Positions 1 to 10,110 of a DNA stretch of 64,000 nt are shown here, piece after piece. Location of the stretch: NCBI GenBank assembly GCA_964020085.1, contig OZ026606.1, positions 13,878,297-13,942,296 of the forward strand. Direction: 5' to 3'. The notes beneath the pieces were generated by a model. The model was not told where the DNA came from, ran no database searches, and worked only from the letters and a program-made list of their open reading frames with translations. The position numbers and the translations under genes were made by a program. Numbering within the stretch: position 1 is the first letter of the stretch; the number at the start of each line of letters is the position of its first letter. Source of the stretch: Micromussa lordhowensis. Its lineage: Eukaryota > Cnidaria > Anthozoa > Scleractinia > Lobophylliidae.

Positions 1-1
1 T

Positions 2-29
2 GATAAAACCAAATTATCTTGTAATAGTC

Positions 30-74
<45 letters not shown>

Positions 75-80
75 AGTTCA
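2..80. repeat. 3'-end fragment of a dispersed retroelement, copy 1
   Basis: This segment matches 33985-34075 almost base for base (same run from the 'gataaaaccaaatt' start through 'cagcaccacagtttctttag'). The second copy continues upstream into a conserved hairpin-bearing block, which suggests the 3' end of a retroelement truncated by the window edge here. Family not assigned. Confidence 0.6.
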
Positions 81-119
81 AAAATCATATTGAACTGTTT
101 ATTTGTAGATGAACGACAG

Positions 120-660
120 ACAGACAACTTTATTTTACCAGGGTAGCCCAATCAGCTGCAAGGCTGGTATCCTTAGGGGCCCTGGGTTCAATAAGACTTA
201 CATATACACATTTACAATAAAATTACAAGGTTAAGTAAAATTTGCTAAAATTACAGGAGGGAAAAAAAGAAAAAAAATCAGATAAACTGTCCTTTAAGAA
301 AGCCTTGAAAAGCCAAAAGGAAACAGTCAAAACGCACTAATTGCAATTACAATTGTTTAATTTCTATAAGCTAGCTTCTTTATATTACAGAAATTTTTCA
401 CGAACGAGTACTATTCATCCGGGTATTTTCCTCGGACGGGCTGATAGTGTCTCTCCGCGGATGAACACTATCACGTCACGTGATCAATTTAAACCAATAA
501 GAACCGGAGACAATTTAATGGTGAACTATTTCCGCCATAAAAGCCATAAAATTAGGCGTAGTACCTCAGTAACGTTTGCGCTGCCGCTCTTGTCCGTGGT
601 GCATGATTTTGTTTTTCGCCTTCTCGAGCTGCATTTAGGCGACACTTTGCAGCTCACTTT
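120..660. other. Gene-free stretch, probably repeat-derived
   Basis: No supportable gene. A short pyrimidine-rich block at about 122-195 looks like the edge of another dispersed repeat. A small inverted pair around 428-475 contains related 'actatca' and 'tgatagt' motifs. The open reading frames seen here carry no recognisable domain and are probably chance. Confidence 0.4.
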
Positions 661-1273
661 ACGATCTCCGATTGTGAAGCATGGAGGGGGATTTGGGACC
701 AAATTCACAAATGGATCGTACCTTAGGGGAAATCGCTCGTACCTCTAGGTAAGTCGCTCGTAGTATGAGGGAAATGGATCGTACATTAAGGAAATGGATC
801 GTACCTCCAGGGAAACGGATCGCAACCGACGGAAAGGAATTGAGTCAGCAGTCCGAATCGCAGGCTCGCTTACCCTCCGGCTCTGCCATGTTAGTTTTTT
901 TTTCTTTCGAGTGTCGTTTCGAGTGAGCTTCGAGTCAGAAGTATTGGCCAAATAAGTTCTCTTACAGTGAGGATTTAAGAGAAATAAAAAGAATACCAAT
1001 CTAGGTGTGTATGTTGTTCTTCATGTGTTCTAACTTTGAAAAAACCACAATCAAAAGCAGAAAATTGGAGAACATTTAGTGTTTCAGAACCAGTGAGCTG
1101 GTTAATTTTTGACATTAGATCAACATGTATGTAATGTTACGGATTGTGTCGACTTAGCTTTGTTAACCAGACACTGCCGGATTTGAAAATGTTTATGGGC
1201 ATTGTTTATGCCAAGAACAGTTAATTAAATGGAGCTTCAAAATGATCATCACAAAATACATATTAGTTCTTAC

Positions 1274-1769
1274 AGAAGCCGTTCATCTCCATACTTTCTT
1301 GACCAGTTGGCAGAGAGTTTGAACACTCACTTGGATTTCGAACAGCTATGAAAGAATACCCTGCATTACTCGAGGCTTTCTTTGTCCCCAAGCAGTGGAA
1401 AGTTGAATGCAGATTCTATCATCGGTGTATCTAAGTTCCCTAAAGATATGGATGACAATGAAAGCAAAGTTGCAGGTTTCATTCATACGTTTATACAAAA
1501 TGCAGACGTTGACACATTTAGGCCCGGTTCAGACGCCGTACTTTACATGAGCCAAATCGAATTCGAATTTAGGCCGACCCAAATTAATTTAGACCGGCTG
1601 AATTGATTCAGACGCCGTACTTCGCATGAATGTAATTCATTGAATTTGATTCGGCTCATGTGAAGTACGGCGTCTGAATCAGACCTCAGGAAAGTTTCTT
1701 TTTTGGCCACTGGTGCAAAGGTTCTTCTCGATTTCTGGGCTTGTAAGGATTCAGGTGAAGTTTGGTAGA
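1274..1769 (+). pseudogene. Decayed coding fragment, interrupted by a MITE
   Basis: A stretch with protein-like composition begins after a plausible acceptor and shows short runs such as SPYFLDQLAESLN, MKEYPALLEAFF and ADSIIGVSKFPKDMDDNESK. These lie in different frames, so at least one frameshift is present near 1340-1395. The frame is then cut by the hairpin element at 1520-1686 and apparently resumes with LATGAKVLLDFWACKDSG before a TAG stop. I recall similar '..VTGS..' segments from HECT-like and transposon-associated cnidarian proteins, but this is too weak to name a family. It lies just inside the left arm of the 7 kb inverted repeat, so it may be a transposon gene. Confidence 0.4.
1520..1686. 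mobile_element. Short hairpin MITE (about 167 bp)
   Basis: Terminal inverted repeats of about 34 bases are nearly perfect: 'aggcccggttcagacgcc' at the left end against 'ggcgtctgaatcagacct' at the right end, both continuing into 'gtactt..catgagcc'. No open reading frame. It interrupts a decayed coding fragment. I found no convincing target duplication, so the superfamily is open. Confidence 0.7.
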
Positions 1770-3202
1770 GTACCATCTAACTACAAAGTACAATAGTTAT
1801 TTTGCTTTGAGTACAAGTTTGTATAACTGTTTGGAAATTAAGTTACATCTGTAACGATCCGTTTTGCGTCATTAGAGTTACTCTTTTTAGTCACCGGTAA
1901 GAGTTGTTGACAAAAATGTTAATCCTATTTTTACCCGATGGTCATATCCAGGATTTTCTCATTAACAGTAGGTCAAGGCCTTCTGCTTATTGATATATTT
2001 TTTTTACAATACAAATGTAATTTCATGCACGGTCTAGTAACTTTTTGTTCAGGTTCTTGTTGCAGAGGACGTACTTATGTACCTGTTTTGAGTTTTGCTA
2101 CCAATAAATGTCTATAAAAATGGTTAAGTGTTATACAAATTGATATGGATTGATTTGAAGACTACAGAAAGTACTTTTCATGAGTGAATAAAAGTATGCA
2201 AATTTGTGTTCGATCTATTCTTTAGATTGCATATGGGTCACCAACAACACTTAAAAAGAGTGCATTTGACTCAGATATGGGTACTTGGATCTAGGATCTA
2301 TCTTTAGGTGGCTTTTATTGGGTTCCTTATGTTTGGCATGGGTTAGACTGTTTTGTTATTCCTAGTAACACCCACTCCGCCTGACATGCACCTTTGGTAT
2401 TCTTGTCAGAGAAATAAAAAATAGGTCCGCAATGCGTACTTGTGTGGGATTTCATTCAAGTTTGCTACGGTTTGAATAAATGAGAAACTGTTTTGTTTTG
2501 TTACTATTCAGTCCCTTTTGCGAAGTAACGTATTACAGTTTTATGATTTGCGTTGTAATCTTTGAGAAGGGGAAAGCAACAATTGAAGTTTTCAAAGAAC
2601 TCAGGAAAAACTAAGTTGAAGGGTTGTTAAATGCCATTATTGACATTTAAAAAACAAATGATTTTGTAACAAGTCTAGATAAGCAGTGAAATGCTTATTT
2701 TCAAGATGAGGGTTATTGGGTAAAGTTCTATGTAGGTGTGATTTTGAACACACAGGTTCCAGATGTAACCAGAGGATTTTGGGAACTGAAAAAGATGTCA
2801 GCTTGATGTCTTTGAGTTGCGTGAAAGATTCAGTCATGATTCCGTTTATGTTAAGGGAGGCATTTTGTATACCAGTGGATTAGCACAAAAGTAGAAGCCA
2901 CATTGGGAGCTTGATTTGGTTTAAATGTACGACTTATTTTTGATAATATATGCCTGTTATATATCACAATGCAGTATTTTCAATAAAGAAACACAGAAAA
3001 ATTTAGTTGAATCAAGTGCCTATGGGGTTGCAAATTGAAGAATTTAAGGAAAAAAGATAGACGCATAAAAATACCAGAACAAGAGCAATTTTTAATAAAT
3101 CACATATTGAGTAGCGCTTATTGACATTGTAATGATTTTTAACCCAATAAAATTAACAATTACCTGGAGGTTTTATTTAACAGAAAGTTCAACAGAGATA
3201 GA
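1770..3202. other. Gene-free, AT-rich stretch
   Basis: I see no exon-like sequence, RNA gene or clear repeat boundary. A minus-strand open frame at 2637-2837 has no recognisable domain. A polyadenylation-like 'gaataaaa' at about 2184 is isolated and may be chance. Confidence 0.4.
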
Positions 3203-3375
3203 GGGTGCATTTCTTTGGGGTTATCTGAATCAGGATCAGTGATCGAAGATCACTGGTGCATCAGAGGAACTGATGAATCATGTTAGGTTATGGATTCATT
3301 GGTTCCTTTGATGAACTATGTGAGTTATCCTGGATCACTGATCATGATCCAGATCACTCCAAAGGAACACACACT
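3203..3375. mobile_element. Imperfect hairpin MITE
   Basis: The left end 'gggtgcatttctttgggg' followed by 'ggatcagtgatc' is mirrored by 'gatcactgatcatgatcc' and 'ccaaaggaacacacact' at the right end. It is about 170 bases, non-coding, and moderately diverged between arms. Confidence 0.55.
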
Positions 3376-5250
3376 GAGTGTTATCATAATAGATTTCAGG
3401 AATAGTAAACAGGAACATACCTCAAGGACAACAGAGTTCAATGTATAGTGAAGTTTATGATGATATTGTATGACTTTAAATATCAGAATGTTTGAGGTTT
3501 TCTATTATGGAGAGTGTAATTTCATGCCAGTTTGTTTACCAAGTTCAAGCTATGTGGAAACATGAACTGAATAGATAAACTTGACATCATGCAAAGTGCT
3601 TATGTACTGCAGAAGAAGGTTGAAAACAAACATTGTGAGCAAGTGAACTTTGTTTATGACTTCATGTTAGTGCACACAAGAGGACCTGTGAGACTTGCTT
3701 CACTCTGAATTGCTGGAAAAGACTGAACGTTTGGCACCAATCAAAATTCAGAATGAGTATTACAATTCGGAACTGATCTGTCAAGAGAGTAGTTTTAGGG
3801 GGTCTACACATGTGATTTGAACTCTGGGTCTGTAAGAATGCCTGATGATTATCTAATTGATATGAAGTAGCTTTAACTATAAACTTAACAAACATAAGTT
3901 CCTTTGAACTCTGTTCATAAAAATTCAACAAAATTTAAGCTAAATTAATTCAAGACAGTGTACTTTGGAATTTTAAATAAGCACAAGTAAATTTTTTCGA
4001 ATGACAAATGTCATGTGGTCAAAGGTTGTATGCAGTTTGAAGTTTCGAAAAATTTACAAGTGCAAATCACATTAGAAATTATGTTATTACCAAGTCATAA
4101 TGTACACATGAACGATGCCCATTCACAGTAACTCAACAAACTGACGATAGGTAAATTTGGCAGTAGTGACTAAGTGAAGTGTTTGCCATCAAAAATTTTG
4201 CTTGGAGATCTGATAGGTTTTTAGTGCTACATGCTTTCAGTGAGCCAAGTTTAGATTTGCACTAGAGTTGCTGCTTTTGCACTAGTGATTGAGAAAATGG
4301 CATCTAGTTGGTTTGAGCCAATCACAAGGGTGTAATTTTTCAAGTATATGAGTATTGCGATGAATTAGTTAAAACCCAAGAAGTAACTGAAAGAGAGTTG
4401 TAGTCTACCACATAAAGGTTTAATAGACATATATTGTTACTAAGTATAAACATGAATGCTTGTCTGAACTATTATGAGGAGAATCTGGAAGACTTCCGAG
4501 GTTATAGGATGTCATGAAATGTTAAGGTCTTGTTCTAAAATATTAATCACATTTCCTTGTAAACTTCTAGGTTCAATAAAAGAAAATCCCTTTGTTTGTC
4601 AGTTTTAATGTATTAGTTTCTTAAAGTTTGGAATCAATCACAATAGACATTTAGCACCAAGGTTTTAACTTCACCTGATGGGAGGACATATTCTCAGGAT
4701 ATTGAATTTCGAGACAACAGCAGTGTTTTGTTCACCGCACAGTCAAATTCAAGCCGACAAATATTGGCTTGCGAGTACAACGACTCCTTTATAACAACTC
4801 GAAAACACCAAATCGAAAGGTCCAAGGCGATGACTGTTGGCTTCTGAATAAAGTCAAACAGCTCCTGTGACAAACGATCTTATGTTATAAACACCTGAAG
4901 AAATATCAGAAGGAAAGTCGCAGATTAGAAACAACGCAGGTGAAAAAAACGGGAACGTAAATCGACTTTCGTCTATCAGTTGGGATACTTTGAAGCCAGA
5001 ATTTCAACTTATATAAGAAATTAAGACTTAAATATACTCCACGAAAACGTCAAAAATGAAAACGACTTCTACTTACCTTGTGAACTAAAAGCACAACGCA
5101 AAATCTTCAATTAAAACTCGGTAAAACCACAACAGCTGAAAAAAGCAATGGCCGCCTACGAAACATGAACGGCACACAGTATACTTGAACCCAGTCTTCT
5201 CACGTGCACACAACCAAACTAGAAACCACGTGACGAGCACTACGATCAGT
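3376..5250. other. Gene-free stretch
   Basis: About 1.9 kb with no exon I can support on either strand. There are scattered short open frames without protein-like composition and an AT-rich base content. Nothing further seen. Confidence 0.4.
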
Positions 5251-5251
5251 G

Positions 5252-5288
5252 GACAAATAAATAAATAAATAAATAAAGAAATAAAAAA
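5252..5288. repeat. (AAAT)n microsatellite
   Basis: A run of 'aaataaataaataaat' followed by imperfect 'aaagaaataaa'. It sits directly left of a TA-flanked MITE. Confidence 0.85.
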
Positions 5289-5315
5289 ATATCGCTGCCT
5301 CTGGCTATGTCATTA

Positions 5316-5745
5316 GACACCTTAAGATCGAGGTTTACCGCGGACCGCAAACCGCGGTTTCAGGTTTGCGGTTTGTCGTTTGCGGTATGCCTCCTTCGTG
5401 TATTAAGAATCGCGTGATAACGATAATGTGCTTCCATGCCGCCATATTGGATTTCAACGTTGTGCAGCAGTTGTCGTTCAAACCTTGTAAAAAACAAAAC
5501 TTTTGTCTTCTTAATATTAAAATTCATATGAAATGAAAGAAAAAGGTTTTTTCTGTATATCAGTGCCAGGCATACGTGGGATCACAAAACATTCATGCAA
5601 ATAAAAGTTGACGTAAATGACTTACGCGAAAACCTACCTCTTGCCGTCGAAAACGTGGAAAATTTCCCGTAAACGCGAGGTTGAAGTCTGGTCACGTGAC
5701 CTGCAGAGGTTTGCAGTCCGCGGTAAACGTCGATCTTAAGGTGTC
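5316..5745. mobile_element. 430 bp MITE with TA target duplication
   Basis: Terminal inverted repeats of about 37 bases: 'gacaccttaagatcgag' plus 'tttaccgcggaccgcaaacc' at the left, mirrored by 'ggtttgcagtccgcggtaaa' and 'cgatcttaaggtgtc' at the right. Both ends are flanked by TA (5314-5315 and 5746-5747), as expected for Tc1/mariner-type insertion. The interior has no coding potential. Confidence 0.75.
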
Positions 5746-5865
5746 TATTGTGTGGGAAATCCCACACAAAAACCTTACAGCATTCTAGTGAACACAAACG
5801 CTGAACCTCTCAAATTGAAATAGCCATATGTATAATTTTAGGTAAAAAATCAACTGCAAACACAT

Positions 5866-6096
5866 GATTAAAATGCTATTATCTCTTCTACAAAGCAGCA
5901 AGCATCAGTATACAGCTCAATCCCAAATCCACTGGCTTCCTGAAGTGGATCAATGAGTTCTATGAGTTGATCCAAAAGGGGATGTAAGATCGTCTATGCA
6001 AACCTCATTTTCTGGCTGTGGCTTTGTGATTTCTTGAGACCAATCTATCCCATATTGACTCCAATGCTGGTGAAAGACAATACCCCAATACCCCGC
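5866..6096 (-). pseudogene. Decayed coding fragment of unknown family
   Basis: Read on the minus strand from an acceptor-like 'tttgttttag', the sequence opens with GYWGIVFHQHWSQYGIDW. It continues through a protein-like stretch rich in charged residues to about DDLTSP, where the frame breaks. A second frame then reads IELIDPLQEASGFGIELYTD. The change of frame indicates a frameshift, so I call it a pseudogene. It lies just inside the right arm of the 7 kb inverted repeat and could be part of the same old transposon. No database family recognised with confidence. Confidence 0.35.
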
Positions 6097-6533
6097 TAAA
6101 ACAAATATATCAGTCGATAAGAAAAATCAGTTTTACATATGCGCAGCTCATGATCCTGTCCCACTCTTAACAAAGCTAAGTCGACACGATCCCTTATAAG
6201 ATTACATACATGTTGATCTAATGTCGATAATTGAACTGAGCTGAATAACACGATATTGAAACACGATAAATTAATCAGCAAAGCTGATGGGGCCGTGTAT
6301 CTAAATATAAACGCGCTATAAAAAAATTGTAGACATAAGTATTTACAATTTTTAATAATATATCACCTTTGAAAAGGTTTTAATAGTATACAAAGCGGCT
6401 GCAATCCTTGTTTTTGATGATAGCTGCGGTGGGCTCGAAGGTTATTTTGTTAGTGTCAAAATTGTTCAGTAATCGCTTAAATTCATTTAAGTTATTTGCC
6501 CGGCGTTGATTCCTTGCTTGATAACCTGATTTA

Positions 6534-7238
6534 CGGTGGCCCACAACTGTCACGGCAAAATAAATAACCTCACGGCGAAAAGGAAAACCTCACGGCAAAA
6601 GAAAAAGACTCACGGCAAAAGAAATAACTTCACGGCAAAAAGAAAAAGACTCACGGCAAAAAGAAAAAGACTCACGGCAAAAAGAAAAACCTCACGGCAA
6701 AAAGAAAAACCTCACGGCAAAAAGAAAAACCTCACGGCAAAAAGAAAAACCTCACGGCAAAAAGAAAAACCTCACGGCAAAAGAAAAAGACTCACGGCAA
6801 AAAGAAAAAGACTCACGGCAAAAAGAAAAAGACTCACGGCAAAAAGAAAAACCTCACGGCAAAAAGAAAAACCTCACGGCAAAAAGAAAAACCTCACGGC
6901 AAAAAGAAAAACCTCACGGCAAAGAAGATGTTTTGCTTTGTTTTGCTGTAACTGTGGGCGACAAGTTTCGGATGCCGTGAGGTTTTTCTATTTGCCGTGA
7001 GGTTTCTCTATTTGCCGTGAGGTTTTTCTCTTTGCCGTGAGACTTTTACCTTTGCCGTGAGTCTTTTTCTTTTTGCCGTGAGGTTTTTCTTTTTGCCGTG
7101 AGTCTTTTCTTTTTGCCGTGAGTCTTTTTCTTTTTGCCGTGAAGTTATTTCTTTTGCCGTGAGTCTTTTTCTTTTGCCGTAAGGTTTTCCTTTTCGCCGT
7201 GAGGTTATTTCTTTTGCCGTGACAGTTGTGGGCCACCG
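6534..7238. mobile_element. Palindromic minisatellite element, TA-flanked (705 bp)
   Basis: The left half (about 6555-6925) is an array of 18-21 base units built on 'cacggcaaaaagaaaaacct', and the right half (about 6973-7225) is the same array in reverse complement. The outer ends 'cggtggcccacaactgtc' and 'gacagttgtgggccaccg' form perfect terminal inverted repeats flanked by TA on both sides. The whole unit can fold into a giant hairpin with a short spacer (about 6926-6972). This is a foldback-type, non-autonomous DNA element whose inside is a minisatellite. The lysine-rich frame it encodes is a by-product of the repeat. Confidence 0.8.
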
Positions 7239-7625
7239 TACTGATTAACTTCACTGATCTTGAAACACTAAATGTTCTGCAATTTTCTTCTTTTGATTGT
7301 CATTTTTTCAGTCAAGCTATAATAAATGAAGAGTTACATATATACCTAGATCGGGTTTCTTTTTTGTCTTAACTCCTCTCTAAAAGACAACTTCTTCGGG
7401 CAATACTTCCGACTTGAAAACCATCATGGCAGAGTGGACTGCTGACCCAACTCGTTTCCGTCAGTTACGATCCATTTCCCTGGAGGTACGACACAGTCAT
7501 TTCCCTGTACGACCCAGCTCCCTGGAGGTACAATCTATTTCCTTAATGTACGAACCATTTCCTTGATTTACGACCTCTTTCTTATAATCCATTTCCGAAT
7601 ATTGTCCCAAATCCCCCTCCATAGT

Positions 7626-8827
7626 GAAGAGTTTCGGACGAAAGAAAACACTGTACTCTTTACTCAAACACAACTCGAACGAAGTCGGGACATTCCGAGA
7701 TACTCCGCCTTACTCCAGTCCCGGTTCCCTCTCTCTCCTCCACATTGGAAGAGAGGTGGGGAGAAGTTGCCTCTAGCGTAGAGTTGCGTGACAACTTGAT
7801 TACGTTGTAGGTTCGTTTGTGAGTAAACCCTTGCTTTATTTACCTACTCGACAATGCACAAAGCATATAATTTTTACCAGAGCAATAATTTTCAATCTTT
7901 CCGTAGGTGTGCGAGGAATATTTTGAACGAAAATTCTGCCTCCAGCGCTTTTATGCACATCGGGCCACATAGGGCCACATCAGATTTCGGCGTTTGTATT
8001 GTTTTGAATCACCTCGTATCTAACGGGTGGGTGAGTTTGAAGTTTAAAATCAGCGATTGTCATGACACGGTCACAAAGCCGGAAGTTTAAACGTAGCAAC
8101 ATTAGATAAGCCATAAATAGTAGCTACTAACTACGGATAAGCTATCTCACAAAGTGTGACCGTAGGAACATACCGGCGCCATTAATCATTACCGGACATA
8201 GTCTCTAAAACAGACTTCCACGTAAATCTGGATTGATCGCGCGGAGCTAATTAAATGCACAGTGATCTACTTTCGAAAGTGTCAAATTGATTTTCACTTC
8301 TATACTGCGAAAGCGATCATCTCAGGCTGGAACTATAAACGCCAGATACAAAATCAAAGTTGAAATTTGAGAACTTGGCGTCTTTTATAAGTACGGCACA
8401 CAAAAGCAAATAGTAGGTCGTCCATGCGAGGGATTTTCTACTTGCTCTCAAAGCTGCAGTACTTTCAGTGTTTCTACCATGCGCTAAGTTCTAGTTTGTC
8501 ATTAAGCCAACGCGTCGTTTTGGTGACAACAACAAGGGATTTGGCTGCTGTTTCAGCATCAAGTTGGATACTGTATTGTTATTATTTCTAACTGCTCCTT
8601 TCATTATCATTCGTTTCAACTCCATGCCACTCACCTAGCGATTAAGCTTTCTTCAAATGACTGATATCCAATCACTTCTCTTCTTCTCTATTCGAAATTT
8701 GCGTTTACACACAGCATTCGAAGTGTCACACCCTTCTTCCGTGATAAGCGTGACAATCAACCACGAATGTGTCTGTGACGCTGCCATCATCCACACGTCA
8801 CGGAAACCAAATATGGTGTTCTCCAGG
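7626..8827. other. Gene-free stretch
   Basis: No exon, RNA gene or repeat boundary that I can support. Open frames at 7854-8090 and 8657-8878 lack recognisable domains; the latter runs into the minisatellite. Confidence 0.4.
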
Positions 8828-9079
8828 TCACGGCAAAAGAAACAACCTCACGGCAAAAAGAACAAGCTCACGGCATAAGAAATTACCTCACGGCAAAATA
8901 AAAAACTTCACGGCAAAAGAACCAGCCTCACGGCAAAAAGAATAACCTCACGGCAAAAGAAATTACTTCACGGCAAAAAGAATAACCTTATTCTTTTTGC
9001 CGTGAGGTAATTTCTTTTGCCGCGAGGGTTTTTCTTTTTGCCGTGAGGTTATTATAAAACTGCCTTTTTTGCCGTGAGG
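8828..9079. repeat. Second palindromic minisatellite array
   Basis: Units of 'tcacggcaaaaagaataacc' type run forward to about 8989 and then invert ('ttattctttttgccgtgagg') to 9079. The unit is the same as in the element at 6534-7238, but the outer 'cggtggcccacaactg' ends are not seen, so this copy is truncated or a different subfamily. Confidence 0.75.
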
Positions 9080-9664
9080 TAAAATATAAAACTATTTTTT
9101 ACTATACTTGCGTCGCCCTTGGCGTCGCCGCGCGCGTTGGGTATGAGATGGTAGATAGCCAACGAGACGCATAGGTCCTAGTTTGCTACAATCATCTCAT
9201 AGCAAATTAAGTTGAAAAGCAACTTAAAATGCAAAGAAAAATCACGCGTACGCCTACCATATTCGTAGAGCATGGTATAATAAAGTTTATTTAGGATGCG
9301 TCAGTCAAAAGTCTCCTAATGTATCCTCATAACACTATTGGTTCTAAAAATAAGAACATGTGCTACGTCATTAACGAGAAAAACATATTTAGAAAACATA
9401 TGCGGGAAACTTCTTCCTCATCTAATACAGCAGAGCCAGAACACGAACAAAAGGCATTCTACAATAATTTAAATCACAATCATGAAAAAAGGTGGGCGAA
9501 CACTACGACTGACCGACCCCAGTCACTATACCACTATACCACTATACCAAAAAATCACCAAAAAATTTACAAAACAGGCCAGAACATAGATATGTGGGAT
9601 GAGAGGAGAGATTATTGACTGCTTGAAACGTGAACGAGATATTTGCGTCCAGACCATACTACCC
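9080..9664. other. Gene-free stretch
   Basis: No gene found. The plus-strand open frame at 9319-9618 contains a short direct repeat ('ccactatac' three times, about 9525-9548) and has no recognisable domain; I do not treat it as a gene. Confidence 0.4.
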
Positions 9665-10003
9665 GCCGACCGGTTAGCTCAGTTGGTAGAGCATCGGACT
9701 GCTGTGCGGGAGGTCGCAGGTTCAAATCTCGGCCGGACCAACACTCAGGGTCTTTAAATAATTGAGGAGAAAGTGCTGCCTTTGTAATGACATCTGCAAA
9801 TGGTTAGACTTTCAAGTCCTCTCGGATAAGGACGATAAACCGTAGGCCCCGTCTCACAGTACTGGTGTGGGACGTTAAAGAACCCACGCACTGTTCGGAA
9901 AGAGTAGGGGAATGTCCCCGGTGTGATGGCTTATCACTTATTCTGACCTGGGGGCACCGGTATATCATACTGTACTTTCTCATGAAAATTGTGAACTGCG
10001 TGG

Positions 10004-10049
<46 letters not shown>

Positions 10050-10110
10050 TTATATCTATATAGATAAATGCGTTATATAAATAGGAAATTTATCTTTATC
10101 TTTACCCAGC
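9665..10110 (+). mobile_element. tRNA-headed SINE
   Basis: The head (about 9667-9740) has a clear A box ('ttagctcagttgg') and B box ('ggttcaaatctc') of a pol III promoter and a CCA-like end. The body follows directly, with a conserved-looking core ('gtgggacgttaaagaaccca', about 9868-9887), and the tail is AT-rich ('tttatctttatcttta', about 10090-10105). It is a SINE rather than a working tRNA because the anticodon stem pairs poorly and the body is continuous with the head. The core resembles the type found in Nin-DC/Deu-like SINEs; that is memory, not a search result. Confidence 0.75.

Larger units (their letters stand above)
675..7625. mobile_element. About 7 kb element bounded by long inverted repeats (decayed DNA transposon?)
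   Basis: The left arm (about 675-1165) and right arm (about 6165-7625) are reverse complements over several blocks. 'ggagggggatttgggac' at about 682 matches the reverse of 7603-7620. The tandem 'ggatcgtac' blocks at 775-835 match the reverse of 7455-7560. 'gaacatttagtgtttca' at about 1070 matches the reverse of about 7262-7280. 'ttagatcaacatgtatgtaat' at about 1116 matches the reverse of about 6196-6216. The right arm is longer because a 705-base palindromic element is inserted in it. The interior carries two decayed coding fragments and several MITEs. I read this as an old inverted-repeat transposon or a large palindromic duplication; superfamily unknown, no clear target duplication found. 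Confidence 0.5.

Noticed and set aside
6555..6925. Regular short repeats that could suggest a CRISPR array
   Set aside because: There are no unique spacers, the unit is a continuous minisatellite, and the genome is eukaryotic.
6536..7254. Lysine-rich open frames on both strands (154 and 88 codons)
   Set aside because: They are pure translations of the 'cacggcaaaaagaaaaacc' minisatellite and its mirror; no independent protein signal.
9667..9740. Functional tRNA gene
   Set aside because: The anticodon arm pairs badly and the sequence runs without a break into a SINE body and AT tail.
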